A stretch of 64,000 nucleotides of DNA from Prorocentrum cordatum (GCA_963575745.1 CAUYUJ010015837.1:1035086-1099085), one strand, 5' to 3'. Shown: positions 11,025 to 22,800, numbered from the stretch's first letter. Notes: a model not told the origin generated them from the letters alone. Translations and numbers: made by a program.

Positions 11025-11330
11025 CGCCCTCCATCTCCTCATCTACCATTTCTTCCTTTACTTCCCCATGTCAAACGCATCCTTCTTCCTCCTTCCTCCT
11101 CCACCGTCCCCCTCCTCCTCCTCCCCCTCTTCCTCCTCCTCTTTCTGCTTGTCCTCCTCCTCCTCTTCCTCCTCCTCCCCCCTCCGTCCTGTCTCTCCCC
11201 CCCCCCCTCCCGCTCTCCCTCTCCCCCATCCACCTCCTGACCTCTTCGTGGTCGTCCTCCTCCTCTTCCTCCTCCTCCTCCTCTTCCTCCTTCCCCTCCA
11301 CCCCCTCCCCTTAGTCTCCTCCAAGCCCTT
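11025..11330. repeat. Polypyrimidine tract (TCC/TTC-rich)
   Basis: About 300 bases almost free of purines on this strand, with TCCTCC units. Confidence 0.9.
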
Positions 11331-11389
11331 TCTCATTCTGGTAGGGGCCGCAGGACGACGACGACGGACCCCCGCTCCCAGAGGGGCCG

Positions 11390-11883
11390 TCACGGATTTC
11401 GGGCCGCAAGTTCCCGCGATGGTTTGCCGTCCCACGGGATTCGCACTTCTAGATGTTGCGCAGGAAGCGCGCTTCGTTGTCCTGCCAGCCAGGTAGCATG
11501 ATCACCTTCTTTATTTTTTCCAAGCACCTTGGATCTGGCACAGCGCTCCGCCAATAGGTAAACCCGCTTGTCGGCGCTTCCTCCAAACATCGCTCGCGCC
11601 GCGCCGTCGGCCGGCGTTTTGAAGCCGAGTGAGTAAAGCTCCACCGCGCCACAACGAACATGCCATCGAATGCGCGGGGGCCAATGCGCTCTTCGAGGAA
11701 CGCCGCGAACGGGGCCCGCGTGTTTTTTCCAGCGCCCGGAAGCCCCTGGCAACGTGAGGCCGGCGATTCCTGCGCTCGTGGATCGGCCCCCAAAGCGGAG
11801 GGTTCCGTCCTGCCACGCGCCCAGGGCCACCAGGTGGTCGCAACCGCTCTCGGCCCTCGCTCTCTGCACGTGGCGCACAACAC
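11390..11883 (-). pseudogene. Decayed minus-strand coding relic
   Basis: Two overlapping minus-strand frames are both protein-like in part. One carries HLVALGAWQDGTLRFGGRS (right end). The other carries FDGMFVVARWSFTHSA further along. A single frame change between them would give one continuous domain-like segment. The pattern LGxWxxGxL, then FDGxxxxARWS, reminds me of a repeated dinoflagellate retroelement-associated domain, which is an unverified inference. No catalytic residues are assigned. It could instead be chance in GC-rich DNA. Confidence 0.3.
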
Positions 11884-12734
11884 CGCCGTCGAGACGACTC
11901 CGGAAGCGCGCGCCGCGCGCTCAACTTATGAAGCTCATGAAGGATTCCGCGTGGAGGCATCGTCGCTATGTCCATCAGCTGTTCTGCTCCTGACGTGGGG
12001 TCCCAGCCCCTCACCTGGCAATGATAATGCGGCGGCCGCCCTCTCTTGAAGATCTGGCGCCTGATCTTCCAGGCAACGTTTTTCATGCCCGACGTGGATT
12101 CCGAGGTGTGCAGGTCGGCGACGCCTGTCGCAGACGCAGAGACGCAGTCCTCGATTATGTGAGCACTGCGCTGCCCGCTGTCTGTCATGGGGGGGCAGCT
12201 TCCGCTTGGAAAGCATCTTGATTGCCCCCCGCGGGAGACGGGCGCGAGCGCGGCTGCATTGGGCCAGCTGCTGCGGGAACGGGCGGCTGAGGCAAGAAAA
12301 CCTGTCTCTGTCCCGCGCCCCTCCTCGAGGGGATCCTTCAATCCCATGCTTCGCCCCGGCCCCCCCTCGCCGCCCTGTCCTTCCACCTCCCCATCTGTCC
12401 AGAGCCCGCCCTCCTGTCTGGCTATGCCATCCGCCATTGCCAATGGTATCCAGCCCTCGCGCCCCCCCGCGGCGAGTTTTTTTTTGTTTTCGCGCCCACG
12501 CGCGCGAGTGGGGCGCGCGGGGTGGGGCGGGGGGGGGGGGGCGGGGCAGGGGGCGCCCGAGAAAGCGGGCGGCCCCTCGCGGAGGGGCGCCCAGACAGAA
12601 GAAGTGGGGCGTCACCGTTGTCGGCTCGGCGACGCATGGGCTGCGCCGCGCGCTCGTTGTCGGGCGAGGCATAGCGCCCCACCCTTGTTGTATCTGTGCA
12701 TGTATATATGAATATGTAGATGTAGGGCCTCAAC
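11884..12734. other. No gene recognised
   Basis: GC-rich DNA with homopolymer G/C runs (12480-12560) and long overlapping frames on both strands, which is typical of stop-poor GC-rich sequence. No motif was found. Confidence 0.4.
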
Positions 12735-13748
12735 TCAAGAGAGAAACCCTTCGAAACGCTTGAACGACAGCTGAATGCCCTCGAACATGTGTTCCATCGT
12801 GTTGAGAGCCGCCAGGGCCTCTGTCTTCAGTGTCTCGTGCATCTCCGCGTCCTTGCCGACAGAACCAGCGGCTTCAGTTTTCACCATGAGAACCTCCATC
12901 TTCGACTCGTGCTGGTCTGCTTTGTCCACGCACTCATTGCGTTCATCAGCCCGCTTCTGGAAGCACCGACAGCCCTTGTGCTCCTCGTCCCCAGCCATGG
13001 CGGGCAGCTGATCATTCGCGCGCTTCAACTCCTTGAGCTGCTTCTGATGCTTGGCAAGCGCTTGCCTCGGCAAGGAACATAAACGCGGAGTCCGCTTTCG
13101 AAAACAAGGGGGCCCCGAGAACACGGCGGATGCAAGCCAGTGCGCCTCGCCATCCCCTCTAGGAGGGGCAGCGGGGGCAAGGCGGGGGAGAGGCCGCCCC
13201 TTGTCTGCGAGGGGCCTGGGGGGCCCCAGAGGAAGAAAGGGGGGGCTCCAGAGGAGGAAGGGGGCGGCTGCCGAGGGCGGCGCGCGACTTCGTCTTTCGA
13301 GCGCGCGCTCTCTGGCCAGCGCGGGTCCTCGACCTTGACCTCGCCGCCCGCGCCTGCCCCCGAATTGCGGGGCGAGGGGGGCTCGCCCATCCCGCTGCCT
13401 GCAGCTGCGAGTTGGCTCATGTTCTTCAGGCTGGCTATCCCCGCGAAGGTGCGCGAATCCTTCGCCGCGAGCTTGTCATCACCCATGCTGCGCACCACGA
13501 AATGTCACTGCTTCCACAGTGGCCTGTTCTTGCTATATTCCGTGGCGGGAAGCTCGTCTTCGGCGTCTTGCTCTGCGCCGTTGTCCCCCCGCCACTCCTT
13601 GCGCGAACTCCGCGGCCGCCGCGACGTTGTCAAAGTCTTTGGTGGCGAGGCTCTTCAGGGCCAACGCCTGCGATGCATGCTGGCGCCCTCTCTCTCTCTT
13701 GGCAGAGCGGGCGCGAACGTCCTCGCTCGTGCCATTATCTTCGCAGGT
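12735..13748 (-). pseudogene. Decayed minus-strand coding relic, coiled-coil-like
   Basis: The minus strand gives protein-like pieces in shifting frames. At 13748-13600 there is KRERGRQHASQALALKSLAT, then KDFDNVAAAAEFA. Another piece contains QDAEDELPATEYSKNRPLW and ends at a stop near 13507. One at 13498-13270 contains GDDKLAAKDSRTFAGIASLK. One at 13080-12735 contains KHQKQLKELKRAND and a charged, Glu/Lys/Met-rich helical stretch ending FKRFEGFLS. The last piece is the best: lysine/glutamate heptad-like spacing, no low complexity and a normal stop. No family was recognised. GC-rich filler separates the pieces. A multi-exon gene is the alternative. Confidence 0.35.
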
Positions 13749-14024
13749 GGCCAGACAGACTTAAGCGCCTTGTCCTTGTCACCCGCGAAGGTCTGCAAGA
13801 AGCGCTCCCGATTGCCTGGGTCGTTCATCCTTGTCATCCTTGTCCTTGTCCTTGTCCTTGACTTCCGACCGCCTGGGTCTTTCATCCCGTTCCACATGTC
13901 TTGGTCACCCAGGGGTCCATGAAGGATGCTCGAGCGATGAAAAACACGACCAGGTCCTAATTCTTGTTTTGAGCTATAGTGCGGCCCAGGAACCCGTGAG
14001 ATCGAAGTATAGCGCTGCCCCGCG

Positions 14025-14051
14025 CTATAAATCGACCTTGGAGTCTTAAGG
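14025..14051 (-). repeat. Right arm of the 4.2-kb inverted repeat
   Basis: CTATAAATCGACCTTGGAGT followed by CTTAAGG. It pairs with 9856-9882 in inverted orientation, 25 of 27 bases. Confidence 0.7.
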
Positions 14052-14280
14052 GTGGGCCCCACGGAAAAGGGCTGTCTTGGGGCGTTCTTGGGGGGCCTTT
14101 TGGTCCGTCTTGGAGCGCCGGAACTTCGAAAAAACGAGGAGGCAAACACGCAGAGAAAGCGGAGCCATCTTTGGGCGTGTTGGAGGTGTCTTGGACCGTC
14201 TTGAGGCCATCCTTGGCGTTTTGGGCTCTGGGACCGTCTTGGGGGCCTCATGGGAGCGTCGCTGACTATTTTGCTGGCTT
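14052..14280 (+). repeat. Degenerate CTTGGGG-rich repeat (family G)
   Basis: Words such as GTCTTGGGGCG and TCTTGGGGGGCC recur every 10-35 bases. It matches the composition of 9290-9855, mirrored about the inverted repeat. Confidence 0.45.
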
Positions 14281-16712
14281 GGCGGGGACCCCCACGGCCC
14301 AGCAGTCCCTGGTGACCTTGTCGAGGAGCGTCCCAGAAGGCACCTGGGGCCAGGGATTTGTGGGGAGGTCGTTTTGGGGGAGGGTTTCCGCCCCCCAGAA
14401 TTCAAAGCATAGGAAGGGGAACATGTGTACACGTATCTACATGTGCATACGTGTGTGCCTGCCTACAATGAAATGAACAAATATCGCGTGTCGGCATCTA
14501 TCGACCATCGTGTGTTCGTAACGGTTCGGTTGAGGACGGAATGCGTGCGGTGTTTTTTGTACCGTGTTGCCGAGTGCCGTGTCCGTGGTGATTACGTCGT
14601 GTTGCGCGCATGATGTTTTGTGCGCGGTGCCGTTCATGTTGCGTCGCGTGCGCGGCGTGGTGCGCGGCGCGCGCGAGCAATTGTTATATGCGCGCGCGCG
14701 TGCGCGCACCTCTCTTCCCGCCCACCGTGACGCCTTGCTCCTTTTTTGTTCGACCGATAAGAAAGAAGAGGAGGAGGGCAGAGAAAAAGGATGACGAGGC
14801 AGAGGAGGAGGGCAGAGAAAAGGATGACGAGGAAGAGGAGAGCGTTCAGTTCTACGTCCTAAGCGTTGCCCTCGGCCTAGGCCGAGGATCGAAGAGGGAT
14901 CTCGAACGTATGCTGATGGTCCTTGAGCGTGTTCGGCCCTTTTCGGGCCTCCGCGGGCCTTCTGGGTACCCTCCGGGTACCTCCGGGGGCCAGGATCCTG
15001 GGCGGAGGGAGAGCGTTCCGTTCCGCGAGTGCGGGTGGGCGCGTTCGCGAGCCCATGCGCACAATGGTACCCAGAGGTCGACAAATAGGGCCATGACATC
15101 TTGCGTTTTGGGGGCATGGACAGTCGAGCTGTCACCCGGGGCCTCGCGATCTCGGGCCCTTCCCCCTTTCCCCCTGCTGCAGCCGGGCCAGGGTATAAGG
15201 TCGAGGTCGCTTCGGGGAGGGTATCCTATTGTTCTTCGTGTTTGCGTGATGCTCTTGTGCATCCCAGGGATGATACCCTGGCCCTGGCATGTTCTCTGTG
15301 TGTGCTTGGCTGGCGGAGGGTCTCATGCTCTTGAAGGATGTTCTTCTGTCCCAGGTCCCTTGGCTACTCTTCCTCGGCCTGGGCCCCTCGGGGGACAGCG
15401 CGCGCGCGCGCCGTTTCCCCAGGCTCAGTCGCCTGCCCCAGGGCCGAAGGGCTCGGGAAAGAAGGGCGGGCTGAAGTCGTTCGGCGCCGTGGGTGCCAGG
15501 ATCAGGGCCGAGCACTCCCTGCTCCCTGCTCCTGCACCTCCTGCCCCTCCTGCGCCTCATGCATCTTTCCTTCTCCTCCTCGTCCTTCCTGCTTCCTCCT
15601 CCTGCATGTTTTTGCGTTGGGCAAGCGGTGGCTTGCGTCTGCCTGCTCCTCCCCCTGCATTTTCTGCACCTCCTGCTCCTTTCCTCCTCCTCGTCCTTCC
15701 TGCTTCCCCCTCCTGCACCTCTTGCGCCGGAGAAGCGTTGCTTGCGTGAGCCGTCGCGTCTTAGACTCCTACAGCTCCCTGCACGAGGCGGCTTTTCTGA
15801 GGGCCGCAGGGCTTGGCCACTTGGAGTCTGGCACGGTGTCGGCCCGCGTGGCCAAACTCGGCCGTGAGATCTTGGGGGCGCCTGCGCCTCCTGGCTGCTC
15901 GCTCGACCGCGATACTCCCCAGCGATGCTCCTCCCCAGCCTTTCGTAGGTGGCCTCATTCTCCTCTCCCGCCTCCTCCAGGGCAATCGCCCAGCGGGTCC
16001 ACAGGTCTGCCACGTCGGGCCAGGAAGGGGAAGGAAGGAATGGAGGGGAACTGAAGGGGAGCAAGAGAGATGGAGAGGCACAGGTTCATGGACGAGAAGG
16101 GAGAGAGCGGGAGAGGGGATGGAGAGGGAAAGGACGAGAGATGGAGGGAGAGTGGGAGATGGAGAATGACGTGGGAGAAGCACCCATTGGGCGAGCATTG
16201 GGTGGGGGGGAGGGACAAAGAGGAGGACAAATCCAGTGGCAGCAGCGAACTCAGATCCCCGATGCCGTGATTCTCCCGCAACGCGGGATCCCGTAAAGCT
16301 CGATCCTTCACGGGGAACCGGTTTTTCATCCGATTCGTTTTCTGACGGCCTTGGGTCACGTGAGGGTCTCACAGAGACTGAAAAGTACGTTTAGTGTTCG
16401 TCGTGAGTTACGCTTTCGACACCACAAACGACGAGATGGGGTTCGGTCCTGGGTGTCCAATATCACCTCCTGAGTATATCCTGGGGTGATGCTGATCGGA
16501 TTTGCGAGGCGGATCCAACCGTCAGGACGAGAATCCTCCCAGAGCAGAGGCCAGAAAAGCCCGTAAGACGTCCGAAAACCTCGAACCTCGAACTTCAAGG
16601 TGGGCGAGCCCTCGCTGCTGCGCGGGCCCCCCAGCCCCCGCAGGCTAAGAAACAGGGGCATCGAGGAGGGCGGAGGGAGAGAGAGCAGGAGGAGGAGGGA
16701 GGGAGGACAGGG
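14281..16712. other. No gene recognised; several simple-sequence patches
   Basis: Contents: an alternating CG/GC-rich patch at about 14650-14712; two copies of a GAGGAGGGCAGAGAAAA(A)GG unit of about 37 bases at 14769-14845; pyrimidine-rich CTCCTGC repeats at 15520-15760; and a GGAGAG purine tract at 16025-16170. A 379-codon frame (14610-15749) crosses these and shows no domain. Confidence 0.45.
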
Positions 16713-16806
16713 CCCAGACATCCGAAGCTTTTTTTTCCCCCCACAGTGGTTCCTCCGGCATCTGGAGCCTTACCCCTGGACCGGCCTTTCATCCCGAGTC
16801 GATTCT
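16713..16806 (+). repeat. Dispersed repeat family D, + orientation
   Basis: Starts CCCAGACATCCGAAGC with a T run, has a central CCCCTGGACCGGC, and ends TTTCATCCCGAGTCGATTC. This is the family D layout seen at 28975, 42563 and 46855. Confidence 0.6.
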
Positions 16807-16918
16807 TGCAGGTCCCAGGGCCCCGCGGAGGCCCCCAAGAGGCCGAAAATTATGAAACAAATTGTCCTGCGCGATTTCGTCGCAACACAAGGGGGCCTCG
16901 GGGGTGGAGGGGTGGGCC

Positions 16919-16932
16919 AACGACGACGCAGC

Positions 16933-16978
<46 letters not shown>

Positions 16979-17085
16979 TACGACGACGATGACGACGACG
17001 AAGATGACGACGACGACGACGACGATGACGACGACGACGACGACGCAGCCGACGACGAAGACGACGACGACGACGACATCGGCGG
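16919..17085. repeat. (GAC)n trinucleotide array
   Basis: About 165 bases of GAC/GAT units. It gives poly-Asp, poly-Thr or poly-Arg/Val depending on frame and strand. Confidence 0.95.
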
Positions 17086-19020
17086 AGGCGGTGGGGAGCC
17101 CTCGCTGCCTTGCGGGCCTCCTGGCCTCAGGAGACCCGCGCCAGCGGCCCTGCCGTGGAGCCCGCTGGTCCCCCGCGGCCTGAAGCGGACCCACGAGGAG
17201 CGCCGGGGCGGCCCCGAGCCCGACCCGGCTCGACTCGGGCCCATGCCCAGAGCTCCGAAGGATTGGCTCATGGATTCAGCCTGCATGGCCGCGAGGGTTG
17301 TGCTAAGGGGAGGTGGGCGAGGACTCGTGGATACGCCCATCAGAAATCTCAAGACAAATCGGCAAGTGTCATGGATTCCAGATACCGCTCAAGAAAATCA
17401 GGAATATGGTATGGACCCTGGGCGTTTTCTTTGAGCTTGTTTTTGTTCGTATAAAAAATCGTATATCTGGACCTGGATTGCGGTCTAAGACAACCCTTGG
17501 AACGAAGGTCATGCTCTTAGCGTGAAGTTGTTTTTAACTCTAAGCGGGGGTGTAGCGGTCGCTCCGCCAGTTCTGGCCCATCACGCTTCGGCGCGATACG
17601 CTATCCGCATCCCCATTCCAAAGCGTCAACGTCCCAGGCTTTCCCGAGCCTCCCTCCTCCCGCCCCGTGGAGCGGATTGACACGTTATATCCGCTTGCGC
17701 GGCACAGCGTGTCGCCGGGGCCGCCGCGGCGACACGATGTCCAAAAATTCCTGACCGTAGGGGGGGGTCAGAAGTGGATGCCAAGGCGCAGGCGGTTTTT
17801 CTCCCCCAATCCCCGAGTTCCTCCTGAAAGTATTGCCGCTCGGAAAAACCTTGGGATACACCCCAAGGGGGCTATCCGGATGCACCCCTATCGAGGATGG
17901 AGACCCTCACATTGTATATCCAAGGGTTGGGCCCAAAAATGTTGGCCTTCCACAGCCTGGAATAGGGATCGACATATCCCCTGTTACTGAGGTGAGTGAA
18001 ATCTGGCCTGACGTAGCTGGTCAAGAGGCTTGCAGATGCCGGAGATGTGTTAGGGTGGTTGCGGGTCTGGTCTAAGTCGGCGGAGCCCACTTCACGGAGC
18101 TATATAATCTAAATCAACCTAGAGTTTTCAGGACATGTGTAATTCATGTGTAAGTTATGTCAGGCCAGACATAAACTACCTTAGCACCCGTCTCTAGGCC
18201 CCCTATCCCCTCAACCCCCCCCGCGATCATCTCAGGAGAGGTTTACGCCAACATATCCCAGCCTCCAGGAGATGAGATGTGCGGCTTCCAATTTCGTATG
18301 TGTCGTTTGCCGGTGCCCGTCTTGGTGCCTGCGCGTAGTTGCTGCCGATTCGTCCTCCTCTTTTTCCCCCTGGAGCATCAGCCAGACAAGTCGGGTTTGC
18401 ACCCTCTTGCCCTTGCCCTCTGGATTCTGGGCGCGTTTCGATATTTCCACTGCCGCCGCCACACCCTCGTCAGGGCCATCGACACGGGTGGGCCCTTTCC
18501 CTAATCCGCGCTTCGGTGCGGATCGTCTGCGCGCCTCGTCTTCTTCGTCGTCGTTGTCGGCGTCGTCGGGACTTGCTTCCCTTATGCAGTGACCTTCCAC
18601 CTGCCACCTCCTTCTCTTCTTTCTATGCGTCTGTTGCGGGGCCTCTTGCGCGGAGCCGCATCCCCAAACTCGACCCGGCTCGGCCAGCCCATGTTCAGAC
18701 TTTCCCAGACCCTTCGCGTCAGGCCGCCGCAAGGTTTTCGGTCTCCCAAAGTAAGAGACTCCACCTGCTTAATGTTGGCTTGCTTGGCTATCCCTGCGGG
18801 TTTCGGGCCTCGTTGTTTCGCTCGGTCATTGTCCCTCCGCCGCCGTGTCCTTCCTCTGGCCCGTGCTCGTTCGACTTTTTCGGCCCCTCGTTCGGTCCTT
18901 TTGCTGCCTGGGGGCTAGCGCTTGATTCTAACCCACGTCCCCCCCCCCTCGCGTCCTGAAAGAAACACTCGCGACGGCATGTGTTCTGCAGTTTTTGGCC
19001 TCTGGGGGCCCTCGCTGGTC
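17086..19020. other. No gene recognised
   Basis: Open frames exist on both strands (for example 206 codons on + from 18339 and 166 on - from 18732), without motif support. The segment 17760-18230 is less GC-rich and unlike its surroundings but has no open frame of note. Confidence 0.4.
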
Positions 19021-19127
19021 CCCGGGACGGTCAAGGTGTGACTCGGGATGCAAAGCCCGTTTGGGTGAATGGGTCGAGACTTTTGGCGGGTCCGCGCTGT
19101 GAGCAAATCATGACGCTGGGAGTCTGC
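19021..19127 (-). repeat. Dispersed repeat family D, - orientation
   Basis: Reverse complement carries CAGACTCCCAGCGTCATGAT, then GTCTCGACCCATTC, then GCATCCCGAGTC and TTGACCGTCC, in the family order. Confidence 0.7.
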
Positions 19128-19569
19128 GACTGAAGGAGTGATTTTCTAATCCCGGCATTTGTCCCGCAGTTTCGGTTCCGGGGGGCAGCTCTCGGGCCCA
19201 CGGACCACGAAAACATACATTTGGGATGGACGGTTGCCCCCAGGGCAGGATTTGGATGGCTTTTGAAGAGCGCTTCGTCAGATGTATGGCTGGGCAGGGG
19301 CCAGAGGAAGGCTTCCCCTTCCCAGGGACGAGGGAAGAAGGAGAAACAGGAGGGAGGAGCGGGAGGAGGAGGAGGAGAGGAGGAGGAGGAAACGACGGGC
19401 GCCTGGTGTGCAGGGCACCTTACAAATTTTCGCATCACCCAAATGTCCCAAACATATTGTGTTGAGTTCGGTCTTCGTTTTGAAGAGAGCGCCCCGCGTC
19501 ACTCTCTTCTCCTCCTCTTCTCCCCCTCCCCCTCCTCCCTCCTCCCACCCTTGCCTCTGCCCCTCGTAT

Positions 19570-19715
19570 ACCCCCATCACCAGCATCGTCATCACCATCA
19601 CCATCATCATCATTATCATCATCACCACCATCATCAACACCAGCATCATCATTAACATCAACATCATCACCAACATCATAATCATAATCCTCATCATCAC
19701 CACCGTCATATCCCC
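19570..19715. repeat. (ATC)n trinucleotide array
   Basis: CAT/ATC units with CAC interruptions. It ends in a short CCCCTC..TTTC..GTGTTTGCTTCGGC linker that joins satellite A. The same linkage recurs at 28333-28440. Confidence 0.95.
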
Positions 19716-19726
19716 TCTACTTTCAC

Positions 19727-20051
19727 GTGTTTGCTTCGGCGCATCCCTCACACGCTTCGTGGCCCCATAGGGAGCTCCACCTACGGCCCCAGTGGCTGTG
19801 CCCGTATGCCGTCACCCCGTCGTCCTGGCACACCCCTCACACGTTACGTGGTCCCACAGGGAGTTCAAACCAAGGCCCCAGTGGCTGCGCCCGCATGCCG
19901 CCATCCCGTCATTTTGGCACAATCCTCACACGCTTCGTGGCCCCATGGGGAGCTCCACCTAAGGCCCCAGTGGCTGCGCCGGCATGCCGCCACCAAATCA
20001 CTTGAGCACACCCTCGCACGTTTCGTGGTCCCACAGGAAGGTCCGCTTAAG
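19727..20051 (+). repeat. Satellite family A, left flank of the retrotransposon
   Basis: About four 88-89-base monomers (CGTGG at 19758, 19847, 19936, 20024). The last is cut at GCTTAAG, where the 5' LTR begins. The equivalent point in intact monomers reads CCTAAGGCCCCAG. Confidence 0.92.
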
Positions 20052-20331
20052 TCAATGCACTCCTCTCCGCACCACCATCCTGCTGCCCTTGCCTTCTCTT
20101 CTTTGCACTGACATGTTTGACTGCTGCAGCTATTTAGGCTCTAGAATAGCGGAAAAGGAGCGTGCCGGCCCTCGCGCGCGTCGGCCGTCGGGCCGGCCTC
20201 CTCCCTTCAGGGTTATTCTACAGTCAGCTTAACGGAACATACCTTCCTTGCCATGGTTTCGGCGGAGCCCCCTGAACATGAGACACGATCGGAACATATT
20301 GCAGGGATTATTGATGTCCAAGCAAAAAACA
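20052..20331 (+). repeat. 5' LTR
   Basis: Starts TCAATGCACTCC and ends CAAGCAAAAAACA. It aligns to 27514-27796 with about 22 substitutions over 278 bases. It lacks the canonical TG start (reads TCAATG). Confidence 0.85.
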
Positions 20332-20340
20332 GGTTATCAG
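20332..20340 (+). promoter_or_regulatory. Putative primer-binding site
   Basis: GGTTATCAG immediately follows the 5' LTR. It resembles the TGGTATCAGAGC initiator-Met tRNA site used by many copia-type elements, but with one extra T and an early end of similarity. Inference from position plus partial match. Confidence 0.45.
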
Positions 20341-21009
20341 CCGAAACGACGGCTCAGCCGTTGGCTTCGCTGAGCATGGGATCGCAGGAAGGAGCGCTCG
20401 GAGGAATAGAACAACAACGCCGTCCCGAGCGTATTAATAAGACAGGAGCCCCTAGGGAGCGGCCTCATTTCTCAATCTTCCCAGAAGGCAAGCATTGGAG
20501 TCTGCGTTTGATTTGACAGAAGGGGATTCCCCGATGGATAACCAGACGAAGACAAAAACCTCAAAAGCCAGGCAGAATATATGGCTCAACCAGCGCTTCC
20601 GTCAGAAAGCTCTCAGAAATCGCATCAGTGCACTCGAGCCCGCGGACGTCAGTCGACTCGATCCATGGAGAGGAGATATCGCCAGGAAGTGCCCCATAGG
20701 AATGGCGGATGAAGAGAATCGGAACGAGGAACAAGGTACATAGTTTGTGATGAATGGACAGGGCGAAGACGAGAGGGACGGACAATCGGAGGAGGAGAGT
20801 TCGCATGGGGGTGAACAGAACGAAGAATATCTTTAATTTCATATGTCGCCTGCTCCATCGCATCACCTCAGTCCTCTCCCGGACGGATCTGACGGGCTCG
20901 CCTCAGGCGCAGGCTCGTCGGAGACAGAGACGCTTGATTATGTGCCGGCCGAGGATCTTCGGAAGACCCGTCTCGATGCGGATGACGACCTCGGGGATGA
21001 AAGAAGCCC
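20341..21009 (+). other. Element leader region, no intact gene
   Basis: Between the primer site and the GA tract. Short frames only (82 codons at 20495-20743, Lys/Arg/Asn-rich, no motif). Confidence 0.4.
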
Positions 21010-21027
21010 CGACAGAGAGAGAGAGAG

Positions 21028-21090
<63 letters not shown>

Positions 21091-21110
21091 GAGACAGAGA
21101 GAGAGAGAGC
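21010..21110. repeat. (GA)n microsatellite inside the element
   Basis: About 100 bases of GA with CA interruptions. It lies just upstream of the duplicated block and is not itself duplicated. Confidence 0.95.
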
Positions 21111-21147
21111 GGATCGTGGAAGGGAGAGTTCGTCGGCTCAGCCGATA

Positions 21148-21582
21148 GTGAATTCGCCCGATGCCGCGCGCCCAGCTAGGCACGCGAGAGAACCGACCGG
21201 TGCGACCCCGCTCCCAAAGACAAAGAGAACCGAGAGCGATGCTGAAGATCTCAATCCTCCACCGTTATCGCAGGGTTTCTATCGACCAGATTTCGCGCTA
21301 CCAAGGGCTGACCATGACAGTGCACCAGAGCTTGGCGAGCTCATTATGCAAGATGAAAGGGATGAACAAGCGCGGAGGCAACGCGCCGCTCTTAGGAACT
21401 CGGGGTCAAGAACGAGGGAGCAACATGCACCCGCATCCAGCAGAGGTCGCGTAAAGGCTCCAACAGCCAGATGCTCCAGCTCCAGGGGATTTGATGCCTC
21501 CGGATCACCTCGTCCATCATCGAACAGGACCGCTCGCAGTTTCTCGACCCGGGAAAGCTGCTGGGACGCAGGCTCCAGATGA
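21148..21582 (+). pseudogene. Gag-region fragment, N-terminal frame (copy 1)
   Basis: A 144-codon frame, protein-like from ATPLPKTKRTESDAEDL onward and charged, with GELIMQDERDEQARRQRA. It stops at 21580. Copy 2 of the same sequence is part of the fusion frame 23738-24442. No catalytic motif. Assigned to gag only by position and neighbours. Confidence 0.4.
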
Positions 21583-21820
21583 CCACCCCGGGCAGAGAAT
21601 CGCTGCCCGGGGGGAACGCGCAAAACCGGGGGGCTCGCGTCGCTAACCTGCGCGCGCGCAATGTTCGAGGGTGTGCCTAAAATGCAGTTTAGCGTGGCTC
21701 TGTGAAGAATGCATTGCGCTGGAGGAACACGACGCCATCACATTGCCATTCAGGAGTGGGAAGGAAAAACAGAGACACGATAGGTGGCAACTGAGAGCAG
21801 CAAGTGCACAGATACAATAG

Positions 21821-22543
21821 ATTCTTCTCAGGGCACATGCGGGTAAGGCGGCCGCCGAAGAAGCCGGCCGCAAGCTCGCCGAATCCGCGGCAGAAAAGAG
21901 GGCAGAGGCAGATAGAGCTGAAAAGGAAAAGGCTGCCATCGCGGAAGGGGCGCATAGACGGATGCTGCAAGCGGAGGCGGATGCAGCAAGGATTGCGGGC
22001 GTGGCCCAGGCGCGCCTCGCCCAAGATGAAGAGGAAGAACAGCGAAATATTCAGTGTGCGGCCGAACGAATGTTGCCATCGTCCCAACAGCAGGCCGAGA
22101 AAGAGCGAGTTGAATCTCAAATGATAGTTGATGCCGCCAGACGGGAAGGGGATAGAGAGGCCCGAGAACAGGCAGCGCGAGAAAACCAGGAGCTTCGCAA
22201 TCAACTCGACGCTGCCAGGCTCGAGGCCGAAACTGCGAAATCAGAAGCGGCTCGGACGCTCCAGGAGCAGGAACAGAAGGCTCAGGCACTAAGACACGAT
22301 GATAAAGGAAGGATGACCGAAGCCTGGAACCATGCTAAGGGGCGCGCAGATGAGCACATCAAGAATGACGCTCTAATTATTCGTGCCGCGAGCGAAGAAA
22401 ACAGGAGGCTAAGACTCCACTTGGAGCAACACAGGACTGCGAGGGAGTCCTTGGGGAAGACAACCTTCCACAGCAGCTGTGCTGGACGTCGAGTTCACAC
22501 CTGCGGCCCTGCCGGGAGGTGTTGGCTCGCAGGAGAGGGCTGA
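21821..22543 (+). pseudogene. Coiled-coil gag-like fragment (copy 1)
   Basis: A stop (TAG) at 21818 is followed by 240 open codons rich in Ala/Glu/Lys/Arg in heptad-like order (EKRAEADRAEKEKAAIAEGA; AQARLAQDEEEEQRN; LEAETAKSEAARTLQEQEQK). It runs to about 22450, where the coding sense jumps to the frame starting VLDVEFTPAALPGGVGSQER. Only internal ATGs are available (21962). Long coiled coils fit a structural capsid or oligomerisation role, by inference. It is clearly interrupted. Confidence 0.5.
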
Positions 22544-22800
22544 CCCAACGCCGGCTCAGCCGACGCACGTTGAGCCTCCTCCAAGTCTGAATGTTGCTCG
22601 CCCGATTCGCGTGAAGACGACCATGCCGACTCGAACGCGGATGGGTGCGCCAGATGCGCCGTGTCACACATGTTTAAAGCTGGTCATCGGGCTTTGCGTG
22701 GGGTGCGTGAAACCCACACGCAGGGTGCACTTATACGGATGCACCAAGAGGTGCGCAGCATGCGCCAGAAGCTAAAGAATTCAGGGAACAGGACGATCCA

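Noticed and set aside
16862-17434. Poly-Asp protein
   Set aside because: Product of the GAC array with no flanking conserved sequence.
21828-22289. Minus-strand frames opposite the coiled-coil fragment
   Set aside because: They are shadows of the plus-strand Ala/Glu/Lys/Arg-rich frame, with poor protein composition.
22640-22770. CCHC zinc knuckle in the gag region (CARCAVSHMFKAGH, CHTC, CVGC)
   Set aside because: Cys/His spacing does not fit C-x2-C-x4-H-x4-C in either frame.
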